Shown in pieces: positions 7,081 through 14,052 of a stretch of DNA of 20,490 bases. How positions within the stretch are numbered: position 1 is the stretch's first letter; every line of letters begins with the position of its first letter. The stretch is from Lachnoclostridium sp. UBA1241. Its GTDB lineage: Bacteria > Bacillota > Clostridia > Lachnospirales > Lachnospiraceae. Where the stretch lies: positions 1 through 20,490 of the forward strand of contig DBWJ01000094.1 of NCBI GenBank assembly GCA_002308955.1. The letters are read 5' to 3'. A model generated the notes under the pieces. That model was not told the DNA's origin. It worked only from the letters and a program-made list of their open reading frames with translations, and did no database searches. Made by a program: the position numbers and the translations under genes.

Positions 7081-8361
7081 TTACTCCTCCGCGTTTCCGA
7101 TCAACAGCTCCACCTTCGCCTCGGTCTTTACGTCGAGGCCGGTGTCCAATTTGACGGAAAATGTCTGGAGTCCCGTCTTCATAACTTTTTCAAGATCGAT
7201 ATATGCGTGCAGGTCTTCAACACCGGTAATCTTATCCGTTTCCGGTTTGAAGCCGGTCACAACGATCGTAATCTCCGGCTCATCATCGCCCTCGAGCGGG
7301 GTTTCGAGACGGTACCCTTCGGGCAATCCCCGAAGCTCCAGCTCGGAAAGCTTAACGGTGTATTCTTTCTCGCCGAGTGCTTCTATCACGATGCTCGAGG
7401 ATACGACGGTATTCTCGGACTTCAGATAAACGCCTTCCGGCAGATATTTCGTAATGTCAAAGTCCATCGTAACGGGCTTGATTTCCTTGATCAGCGGCTC
7501 GTCCGTCTTGAACGGGATGCGGATCATGCTGATCTTCTGCAGTGTTTCCTCTTCGGCGGCAATCCGGATCTTCTTCGGGCTGTACTGCTCGGCATCATAG
7601 ATTGCAAATCCGCTTACAACCTCGGTCTCGGAGGTGTCGATGATAACGTCGACTTCCTTGACCGGATAAAGGGCAACCTCTACGCGGACGGTGCTCTGGG
7701 ACACTTCAAGGGACGAGGCGTCCATCTTCACGCCGGACAGGTTCACCGGCTCAAGGGTAACATAATCCATGGAGCCGCTCATATGCGCTACATCCACGTA
7801 AGCAACGAGCTTTCCGACGGATTCCACGACTTCCTGCGGTCCGGTTACCTCCAGAAGCTTCGAGCTGACGGACTTGCAGTACGCGTACTTGTCGTCCGGA
7901 ACATTGATCATTTCCACAACGACGTTAATCAGCTTCGTCTCGCTCTTCACGAGCTGTACCTGCATAACGGTCTTGGACTGGTAGGTAATCTCTAAGCTGT
8001 TCACGAGATTCTGCTTACGGGGCTCCACATGAATCGGAATCGCGTTGATTCCGACGAAATCGTTGAAGTCCGCATAGGCGACGAAATCGCCCGCGCTCAG
8101 TTCTTCGATCTCGGAACGCTTGCCGGACACCTTGATTGAAACCGTGCCCGTTGTCAGAATATTAATCGAGAGATCCTCGTTCTCCTCAAGGTTGTTGAAA
8201 TCGTCCTTGTGACGGGTCTCAATCGGAATTCCGTCGATCTTCTTCGTGATCTGCGGATCCGAAATACTCATGATGATAATCCAGATGAAAAAGGCCAGAA
8301 CAAAGGAGAGAAGCTTCACTCCGATGTTCCTGGTAAACATGGCTTTCAGCTTACTTCGCAT
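7081..8361 (-). CDS. cdaR: YbbR-like domain protein, c-di-AMP cyclase regulator CdaR
   Basis: CdaR is the membrane-anchored partner of the diadenylate cyclase CdaA and modulates its activity from outside the membrane. In 426 aa there is a positively charged N-terminus (MRSKLKAMFTRN), one transmembrane segment (about 15-33, VKLLSFVLAFFIWIIIMSIS), then several repeated extracytoplasmic beta-rich YbbR domains of about 80-90 residues, recognisable by recurring VxV(x)GP/GxxxxV patterns such as LLEVTGPQEVV and VVVTGFKPETD. The ATG at 8361 lies inside the 3' end of cdaA (11-base overlap), with AGGAGC upstream in cdaA, so translation is probably coupled. Known families place glmM next in many Firmicutes; here an HPr gene follows instead. 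Confidence 0.92.
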   Translation of the reverse strand: MRSKLKAMFTRNIGVKLLSFVLAFFIWIIIMSISDPQITKKIDGIPIETRHKDDFNNLEENEDLSINILTTGTVSIKVSGKRSEIEELSAGDFVAYADFNDFVGINAIPIHVEPRKQNLVNSLEITYQSKTVMQVQLVKSETKLINVVVEMINVPDDKYAYCKSVSSKLLEVTGPQEVVESVGKLVAYVDVAHMSGSMDYVTLEPVNLSGVKMDASSLEVSQSTVRVEVALYPVKEVDVIIDTSETEVVSGFAIYDAEQYSPKKIRIAAEEETLQKISMIRIPFKTDEPLIKEIKPVTMDFDITKYLPEGVYLKSENTVVSSSIVIEALGEKEYTVKLSELELRGLPEGYRLETPLEGDDEPEITIVVTGFKPETDKITGVEDLHAYIDLEKVMKTGLQTFSVKLDTGLDVKTEAKVELLIGNAEE

Positions 8362-9214
8362 TCTTCTCGCGCTCCTTTCTGAATTTCAGACGGTTCTGAG
8401 GAGTCTGCTTATTCTGGAATTCCAAAAGCTTGTTGGAGAGGAACTCCTCATCCACGCCACGGATCAGCTGACCCTTCTGGGCGATGGAAACCTTTCCGTT
8501 CTCCTCGGAAACGATGATCACGAGCGCATCCGAAACTTCACTGACGCCGACGCCGGCGCGGTGTCTCGTTCCGAGATCCTTCGAAAGACGCATGTTCTCG
8601 GAAACGGGAAGGATGCAGGTCGCAGCCGCCGCACGGTTGCCGCGGATCAGAACCGCGCCGTCATGCAGAGGCGTATTCTTTTCGAAAATGTTAATGAGCA
8701 GCGCCGCGGTAACAACCGAATCGGTCGCGATACCGGTACGCTCGTACTCTTCAAGGCTGACCATTCCTTCGATGCAGATCAGAGCACCGGTTTTTACCTT
8801 GGCCATTTCAAAGACGCCGGTCAGGATTTCGTTCCTGGTCTCATCGGAATACCGTTCGAGTGTACTGGACGGATCCGCGAAGAGACCGAACAGCTTTCTC
8901 TGGCCGAGCTGTTCGAGAGCCCGTCTGAGCTCCGGCTGGAATATAATAAAAATCGCAATAATTCCGACATTGATCGTATTGACGAAAATCCACTGAATCG
9001 CGCTGAACTGCAGGATGGATGCCACCACCCATACCGCAACCAGAATGGCGATACCCTTTACAAGGTACCATGCGCGGGTCCGCTTGATCCATTTGATCAG
9101 GTGATAGATAATAACCGCGATCAAAAGGATTTCGACGAAATCCAGCGGATGAATTTTCGGAACCAAAAGGCGGCTGAAATAGTTGGAAAAGAAATTTCTT
9201 AAATTATCCCACAC
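8351..9214 (-). CDS. cdaA: Diadenylate cyclase CdaA
   Basis: CdaA makes cyclic di-AMP from two ATP; the messenger controls potassium and osmolyte transport and wall homeostasis. The 287-aa protein has three N-terminal membrane helices (about 24-42, 50-68, 72-95), a short linker (HPELRR-type, here QPELRRALEQLG) and the DAC domain with both catalytic signatures, DGA (185-187 in PLHDGAVLI) and RHR (217-219 in GTRHRAG). Length matches CdaA/DacA. The start is GTG at 9214: AAGGAGG lies 8 bases before it and no better ATG exists. It follows the 449-aa membrane protein by 64 bases and overlaps cdaR. A TATACT sequence in the 64-base gap has no matching -35, so I do not call an internal promoter. Confidence 0.96.
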   Translation of the reverse strand: MWDNLRNFFSNYFSRLLVPKIHPLDFVEILLIAVIIYHLIKWIKRTRAWYLVKGIAILVAVWVVASILQFSAIQWIFVNTINVGIIAIFIIFQPELRRALEQLGQRKLFGLFADPSSTLERYSDETRNEILTGVFEMAKVKTGALICIEGMVSLEEYERTGIATDSVVTAALLINIFEKNTPLHDGAVLIRGNRAAAATCILPVSENMRLSKDLGTRHRAGVGVSEVSDALVIIVSEENGKVSIAQKGQLIRGVDEEFLSNKLLEFQNKQTPQNRLKFRKEREKNAK

Positions 9215-9278
9215 AGCCGTGTCCTCCTTTGCTGCAAAGTATATGGCGGATTATTCGTGAATCCTTCCGCCCGCCTGC

Positions 9279-10628
9279 TTACTCGTAGTCTTCATCTTCG
9301 TCCCGCTTGTCGGATTCCTCCGGCTCATCGGGTTCTTCGGACGGCTCCGCAAAGTAGCTCGGCACCGCCTCATCATCTTCTTCCTCCTCATCCGTCACAC
9401 GGCGGGTGCGGGTCGGCTTTCCCTTCTTCGGGAGGAAGGCCTTCAGCTTGTCAAATCCGGTCTTCAAAAACGCAAGGCCGGCCTGTTCCGCCTTCGGTCC
9501 TTTGATGACAACTTCATCATCCTCGTCATCCTCGTCGGCGTAATCCTCCTGCTTCGGAGCCACATCCTTTCTAAGACGCTTCGCAAGACTTGCGGAAAGC
9601 GGTTTCTTATACGGGCTCTTGTTGCCGGCAAGCATCGATTCCATTGCCTCAATGGCTTCCTCTTCGCCCTCTTCCGCATTGTCATCCTCTTCCCTGCGCT
9701 CGGCAAGGATCTTGCGGATGGCCTTCTTCGGCGTACCGGTCGTAATCTTCGGCACGGCGGTCACGTAGTAGTAATACCGCTCGTCCTCAAACTGTACACG
9801 CTCCACCGCCGAGTAATTCAGCACGCGGTAGAAGAACAGACACACGAAGACGATACCCATGGAAAACAGGCTTCCGATAAGCATTGCGCCGATGGCGAAA
9901 TCCATCTCGTACTTAAGTGAGCCGATGATGTATCCGAGGATCATGACGCCGGTACCGACGCCGAGGCTGATCTCAAACGCGTAATCCATCTGCAGCGAGC
10001 GAACCAGCACGATAACGATGATGACCACCGCGAAAACGGCCATGACCACGTACATCTGCGGATTCTTCAGGAAATCATCCAGAATGTCCATGTAAATCTG
10101 CAACGCCTGATCCTTAAGCGCCTTGATCTCATCGATCGTGATGATGTTATTGCGCACGGCGCGCAGGATATAAAACGCAACAACGCCGCAAGCGGCGGGA
10201 ACGACGGACAGCACCGAGCCGAACATGCCGAGGAATAACGGCACCAGATACGGAAACCCGAACGACATAAGCACCGGAGTCGCGATCACCGCAAGTCCTT
10301 CCTTCGGCGTAAACCGGAGGAAGAACAGATACAGCACAAGGAAGATCATCATAACCGTAACGGCAATCAGAACCGAGGCTGTCAGAATCTGTAAAAACAC
10401 ATATACGACTGCGGCAAATACCATCAGCGACGGAGGTAAGAACGCGCTGAACGCCGACAGGGCAATGATCAGAACCTTTGCGGACAGCGAGGTGTTGTAG
10501 CCGACCACCTTGCTGATCTTGCTGAATGCAAAGAACATCAGCAGAAACTTCAGGACCGTCTTGATGATGAAATCATACTTCTGGTAGATTTCCGTAAGCT
10601 TGGCCCTTATCTCAAACACGAACATCAT
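9279..10628 (-). CDS. Uncharacterised polytopic membrane protein with acidic cytoplasmic tail
   Basis: I do not recognise a functional family. The 449-aa protein has about eight or nine hydrophobic segments in two blocks (roughly 21-155 and 190-268) separated by an amphipathic stretch (156-190). A long hydrophilic C-terminal tail follows (about 270-449) with alternating basic patches (KKPLSASLAKRLRK, KKGKPTRTRR) and very acidic runs (DEDDEDDE, DEEEEDDE), ending EDEDYE. YYYYVT at 286-291 is a notable tyrosine run just after the last helix. The ATG overlaps the stop of the preceding gene as ATGA (10625-10628), so the two are translationally coupled and probably act together. Position directly before cdaA suggests a role linked to c-di-AMP or envelope stress; that is inference from context only. 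Confidence 0.85.
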   Translation of the reverse strand: MMFVFEIRAKLTEIYQKYDFIIKTVLKFLLMFFAFSKISKVVGYNTSLSAKVLIIALSAFSAFLPPSLMVFAAVVYVFLQILTASVLIAVTVMMIFLVLYLFFLRFTPKEGLAVIATPVLMSFGFPYLVPLFLGMFGSVLSVVPAACGVVAFYILRAVRNNIITIDEIKALKDQALQIYMDILDDFLKNPQMYVVMAVFAVVIIVIVLVRSLQMDYAFEISLGVGTGVMILGYIIGSLKYEMDFAIGAMLIGSLFSMGIVFVCLFFYRVLNYSAVERVQFEDERYYYYVTAVPKITTGTPKKAIRKILAERREEDDNAEEGEEEAIEAMESMLAGNKSPYKKPLSASLAKRLRKDVAPKQEDYADEDDEDDEVVIKGPKAEQAGLAFLKTGFDKLKAFLPKKGKPTRTRRVTDEEEEDDEAVPSYFAEPSEEPDEPEESDKRDEDEDYE

Positions 10629-11062
10629 GACTGCATCTCCTCCCAGTTCTCCTCTTCAAGTTCCTTCTCGTACTCCTGCTCTTCGGCTATCTTCTTGATC
10701 TTGCCGAGCATCCGGTAGTACCTTCCGAGCCGCTTATGGGATTTCATGTACAGGTAGCTGTATCTTCCCACGGCAAATACGACGTATGCCGCAATCAGCA
10801 GAATGTAATAAGCGAGCGCCCGCATGAAGAGCATCTTGTAATTCAGCTGAAGCGCGTTCTTAATCAGGAATTCCAGATAGTAGATAATAATCATGATCAG
10901 CAGAAACAGATAGCCGACCGTAATCCCGATGATCGTCTTCAGAACTTCGAGGCGAATATAGTCTGCCCGGAAGAATTTCGCGATCTTCAGATCATCGGTG
11001 CCGTCGTGCTTTTCATAGATTGCGCACTGCGTCATCAGTCTTGCTTTCTTGGTATTGATCAT
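10625..11062 (-). CDS. Uncharacterised two-helix membrane protein
   Basis: Family not recognised. The 145 residues contain two hydrophobic helices (about 42-64 and 82-100) with both ends hydrophilic, followed by a basic stretch (KSHKRLGRYYRMLGKIKK) and an acidic, probably coiled-coil C-terminus (about 118-145, rich in Glu). GGGAGGAG lies 8 bases before the ATG at 11062. This initiation region is the second of two tandem copies; the first makes a small upstream ORF. Its TGA overlaps the ATG of the 449-aa membrane protein by four bases, so the pair is likely made in fixed ratio. It is the first full-length gene of the cda-HPr-leuA-glf operon. Confidence 0.82.
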   Translation of the reverse strand: MINTKKARLMTQCAIYEKHDGTDDLKIAKFFRADYIRLEVLKTIIGITVGYLFLLIMIIIYYLEFLIKNALQLNYKMLFMRALAYYILLIAAYVVFAVGRYSYLYMKSHKRLGRYYRMLGKIKKIAEEQEYEKELEEENWEEMQS

Positions 11063-11114
11063 CAGGAATTCTCCTCCCTTATTCCGGTGTCAATCATCGG
11101 GAATTCTCCTCCCA
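11051..11114 (-). repeat. Tandem duplication of a translation-initiation region
   Basis: Two 28-base units on the minus strand, with a period of 35 bases, share 24 of 28 positions. Each contains GGGAGGAGAATTCC, then GATGAT and a T(T/C)(G/A)A(C/T)ACC continuation. The downstream unit (11051-11078) is the Shine-Dalgarno and start of the 145-aa membrane protein, encoding MINT. The upstream unit (11087-11114) encodes MIDT. Because 35 is not a multiple of three, the copies are in different frames. Confidence 0.85.
11062..11097 (-). CDS. Possible 11-codon leader peptide (MIDTGIREENS)
   Basis: A short ORF on the minus strand, ATG at 11095-11097 and TGA at 11062-11064. It has its own GGGAGGAG ribosome binding site at 11106-11113, identical to that of the next gene and at the same distance. 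Its TGA overlaps the ATG of the 145-aa membrane protein by one base (TGATG), the classic arrangement for termination-reinitiation. It arose by a 35-base tandem duplication of the initiation region, so it may be a by-product or a real translational governor. The peptide has no run of one amino acid, so an attenuation peptide of the his/leu type is not supported. Confidence 0.4.
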   Translation of the reverse strand: MIDTGIREENS

Positions 11115-11130
11115 AACCATAGTTCATTTA

Positions 11131-11159
11131 ATTATAACATACTTTCCGCATAAAAGAAA
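11131..11159 (-). promoter_or_regulatory. Extended -10 promoter of the cda operon
   Basis: On the minus strand TGTTATAAT (11131-11139) is a perfect extended -10 (TGnTATAAT). The -35 position 17 bases upstream (11154-11159) reads TTTCTT, a poor match, which fits an extended -10 promoter. The start would fall near 11124, only about 10 bases before the first ribosome binding site. Upstream at 11196-11216 lie two adjacent copies of a 10-11-base AT-rich element (ATTTTC, optional C, GTGT on the plus strand) that could bind a regulator or act as an UP-like element. Confidence 0.65.
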
Positions 11160-11298
11160 GCAAGAAATATTACGATTTCCTTACAGTTCTCTGACATTTT
11201 CGTGTATTTTCCGTGTTTTTTACGAGGTGTTGGCATCATTCGAATTCCATCAGTCGAAACTGCATGCATGAGAGGCAGATATGCAATCATGCTGACAT

Positions 11299-11341
11299 AA
11301 AAATGCATGCAAAACAAGCAAGTGAAGCCGTTTTGCATGCA
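11299..11341 (-). terminator. Intrinsic terminator downstream of the GH43 gene
   Basis: On the minus strand a perfect 12-bp stem TGCATGCAAAAC/GTTTTGCATGCA (arms 11304-11315 and 11330-11341, 14-base loop) is followed directly by TTTTTATG. It lies about 36 bases past the GH43 stop, so it ends that transcript before the cda operon promoter. The stem is rather AT-rich. The GCATGC motif recurs nearby at 11262-11267. Confidence 0.72.
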
Positions 11342-11376
11342 ATAATCCGGTAGTAACGATTTTTTAAAAACTTCTA

Positions 11377-12849
11377 CTATTTGCTGAACTTCCAGTCAAT
11401 CCACTCGTAACCGGAACCGGAGAACAGGAAGTATACGTCGTGAACGCCCGTAATCTTCTCCGTTAACGAAACGCCTCCGCGACACCTTGACGCGTTGCCG
11501 TCTCCGTCACAAACCGGAAGAACGGCTGCGTCCGTTCCGTCCGTAAGGCTGTCAAGACGTACCGTAACCGATCCCTTTGCGCCTTTCGTTACGGAAAATG
11601 TGCCACCGAACAAGGCTGCGCCGTCCGCGCCGAAATCAACGCCGGCTACAAGAATCCAGTCTCCGTCGTCGATGCCCGAAACCTTCATCGTGCCGGAGCC
11701 GTACTGCTTCGTGATCTCATCCGCGGGAACCGTGTCGATTCCGCCCATCGTTGCCATCGTAGCGGCACAGACGGTCTCGTAAGGATTGAACGGTTTCAGC
11801 TGGGCAACGCCGGTTCTCGTTCCGGTAGCCATCTCTATGGAACCGTCCGCATTGACCGTCAGCTCGTCAATATGGGTGCAGCGGTAGCCGCCGCCCGTCT
11901 TAAGCGGAGCATCGAGAATCTGCGAATGGTAAGTGATGTAGTACCGTCCGTTGAATTCGAAGATACAGTGGTGGTTGTTTCCTCCCGGTCCGAAATAGAA
12001 GCCGGGGTTCTTAAGAATGGCCTTCTGATACGTAAACGGTCCGAACGGGCTGTCCGAAGTCATGTAACAAATCTGGCCGTTTTCAAGGTTGTACTTCGAC
12101 GCGTTCGGATGCCCGTCCACGTTAAAGTTGCTGCAGTAGCTATAATAATAGGTGTCGCCGATGCGGTTGATTCCGGAATCCTCGAACAAAAACGGAGGAT
12201 CAATCGCGATCGGGTCGGTTGCAAGCGAAATCATATCATCTCCGAGCTTTGCCATGCGGGCCGTGTGGGGATGCTCAATCTGTTCCTCCGTCGGAGGCCA
12301 TCCGGGTACACCGCCGCCGACATAAATATAGGCGCTGCCATCCTTGTCCACCCATACGGCCGGGTCGAACAGCCATGTCACGTTTGCGCAGTTCGGCGTA
12401 TCGCGGTTAATGAGCGCTTTGCCGATGGGATCGGTAAAGGGACCAACGGGGCTGTCCGAAGAAAGCACGCCGATTCCGTTTCCGCTGTTCGCGAAGTACA
12501 GGAAGAACTTCATCTTTCCGTTCACTTCCTTGCAGGCTGCCGCGGGTGCCCAGGAGTTTCCGCCCCATTTGGCGGCGCCTTCGTCGCCTGCTGCGAAGAT
12601 GGAACCATGGTCGGTCCAGTTCACCATGTCATCGCTTGAGAGAACGTTAATCTTGTTGATCTTCTGATAACTGTTGGGCTTCGGCGAACCGTCCGGGTTC
12701 GTCTCAATTACGTCGGCAGTCATATAAATGTATATTCTACCGTTGTAGACAAGTGCATAAGGGTCAGCGCCGAACCGCTGCGTCATCAGCGGGTTGTGCT
12801 CTCCCGGTTTCTTCAGCGTTGCCGCCGGTGTAACTTGTGTCGTACTCAT
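11377..12849 (-). CDS. Glycoside hydrolase family 43 protein with C-terminal CBM6-like domain
   Basis: This is a probable alpha-L-arabinofuranosidase or beta-xylosidase acting on hemicellulose fragments. The five-bladed propeller (about 20-350) shows the three expected acids: D29 in RFGADPYALV (general base), D162 in WLFDPAVWVDKDG (pKa modulator) and E223 in FLFEDSGI (general acid). The aromatic NNHHCIFEFNGRYYITYH block is also typical. The last 120 residues form a CBM6-like beta-sandwich: GDWILVAGVDFG, VTVRLDS, and the closing TGVHDVYFLFSG..WIDW. There is no signal peptide (MSTTQVTPAATLKK), so the enzyme appears cytoplasmic, acting on imported oligosaccharides. AGGAGG lies 7 bases before the ATG. 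It follows the 380-aa gene by 26 bases and is the last gene before a terminator. No sugar transporter is nearby. The exact substrate cannot be read from sequence. Confidence 0.9.
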   Translation of the reverse strand: MSTTQVTPAATLKKPGEHNPLMTQRFGADPYALVYNGRIYIYMTADVIETNPDGSPKPNSYQKINKINVLSSDDMVNWTDHGSIFAAGDEGAAKWGGNSWAPAAACKEVNGKMKFFLYFANSGNGIGVLSSDSPVGPFTDPIGKALINRDTPNCANVTWLFDPAVWVDKDGSAYIYVGGGVPGWPPTEEQIEHPHTARMAKLGDDMISLATDPIAIDPPFLFEDSGINRIGDTYYYSYCSNFNVDGHPNASKYNLENGQICYMTSDSPFGPFTYQKAILKNPGFYFGPGGNNHHCIFEFNGRYYITYHSQILDAPLKTGGGYRCTHIDELTVNADGSIEMATGTRTGVAQLKPFNPYETVCAATMATMGGIDTVPADEITKQYGSGTMKVSGIDDGDWILVAGVDFGADGAALFGGTFSVTKGAKGSVTVRLDSLTDGTDAAVLPVCDGDGNASRCRGGVSLTEKITGVHDVYFLFSGSGYEWIDWKFSK

Positions 12850-12875
12850 TTCATATCCTCCTCATATAATGTTTT

Positions 12876-14018
12876 CTATTCATTCGGATTGTCATTTTGG
12901 CCGTCATGGGATGCATCGTATCCGGTCTCGCCGCCGTCAGGCCCCTCCCGATACGGTGCCGGCTTAAGCAGCTGATAATTCTGGTAATAAATGATATATC
13001 CCCTTTGGCCGTCATCCGATATCTGGCGCACCTCAACGTCGCACATAAAAAACTCTTTTTCTTCATAGCGGAAAATGTAAAGGTACACGGGAGTATCCTC
13101 CGTGACTTCCCGATAGAAGAAGACTTGGTCCATAAGTCCGGGAACTTCTCCCGCAGTTGTAGCTTCTCTTTTCACATATTCCGCTTCAATGGAGAAAGTC
13201 TCCTGCAGTTTTCTTTGCATCGATTTGACGGTCTGCTCTTCTTCGCTCAGCGGTACCTTTGTCACTTCAACACTCTGACTGTTCCGGGTTTTAATGACAA
13301 CAATACCGGAAAGCCTTTCTTCAATCTCTCGCGGCGGGTTAAACGACCGGATTGTGCTGAGAACGAAGCCCTTATCGTCATACCACAAATCTTCCGGGCT
13401 CACGAGCACGTTATCCCGGAAAGAATACGCGCGGCCGAGTGACCGGGCGGACATGGAATTCTTATCAATATTGTTCTGAAACACAATTCCGTGCTCTTCT
13501 AATAAAGGTCGAAGCTGAATGGAAATCCAGTTCGTAAAGCACTCAATATAATTATCACCGATATAAGTTCCTTTATATCCGAATGTTTTCCTATCAATCG
13601 TCAGGTAATCTCTTGGTTCAGACCATGCGCGAAATGAGAAACCATGCTCTGCGTCGTGGAATATGCATTCCACCCGACGTTCGTCTCCGGTTCCGGTTTC
13701 CCGGGAAGACAATAATTCCATCTTCCCATATTGGATTTCAATCACGTTTTTGATTTCTTCCGGAGTGTCCAGTAAGACATCGTCGGCTGACCATACAAAC
13801 TTATTCTTTTTTCTCTTCTCTTTGTCTTTATGCTTAAATAAATCTTTAAACATTCCGGGATTCAGCAACAGAAGAAGGCAAAGAAAAACAAGAAAGATGG
13901 CAAAAATCGCAAACGCCTTTTTCCCGAATTCTCCGTCTTCGTTCTCCTTCTCCCTGTTCTCACAGATAATACTCTCGTCGATTTCGGTCTCTTCGACTCT
14001 GTTCCTATCCTCTTCCAT
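12876..14018 (-). CDS. Uncharacterised single-pass membrane protein
   Basis: I do not recognise this 380-aa protein. A very acidic N-terminal segment (1-31) precedes one transmembrane helix (about 34-53, KKAFAIFAIFLVFLCLLLLL), then a strongly basic stretch (58-74, FKDLFKHKDKEKRKKNK) and a mainly beta/alpha outer or soluble domain to about 360. The last 25 residues are Gly/Asp/Asn-rich and probably disordered. By the positive-inside rule the basic stretch after the helix argues that the large domain is cytoplasmic, though the acidic N-terminus makes topology uncertain. GGGAGGGGG precedes the ATG. It sits 34 bases after the ABC-F gene and 26 before GH43. Lower-GC codons (many AAA, GAA, TTT) than its neighbours suggest weaker codon selection or a more recent origin. 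Confidence 0.75.
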   Translation of the reverse strand: MEEDRNRVEETEIDESIICENREKENEDGEFGKKAFAIFAIFLVFLCLLLLLNPGMFKDLFKHKDKEKRKKNKFVWSADDVLLDTPEEIKNVIEIQYGKMELLSSRETGTGDERRVECIFHDAEHGFSFRAWSEPRDYLTIDRKTFGYKGTYIGDNYIECFTNWISIQLRPLLEEHGIVFQNNIDKNSMSARSLGRAYSFRDNVLVSPEDLWYDDKGFVLSTIRSFNPPREIEERLSGIVVIKTRNSQSVEVTKVPLSEEEQTVKSMQRKLQETFSIEAEYVKREATTAGEVPGLMDQVFFYREVTEDTPVYLYIFRYEEKEFFMCDVEVRQISDDGQRGYIIYYQNYQLLKPAPYREGPDGGETGYDASHDGQNDNPNE

Positions 14019-14052
14019 CGGTTACCCCCTCCCTTTGAAAGACCTAAAACAC

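Noticed and set aside
9238..9243. TATACT as an internal -10 ahead of cdaA
   Set aside because: No acceptable -35 17 bases upstream, and the start would fall almost on the ribosome binding site.
11132..11338. 68-codon minus-strand frame between GH43 and the cda operon
   Set aside because: Its ATG lies inside the terminator stem, it has no ribosome binding site, and it ends across the cda operon promoter.
11255..11345. GCATGC clusters as a CRISPR-like or integration-site repeat
   Set aside because: Two copies form the arms of the GH43 terminator and the third is a short nearby palindrome; there are no regular spacers, attachment-site duplication or mobile genes.
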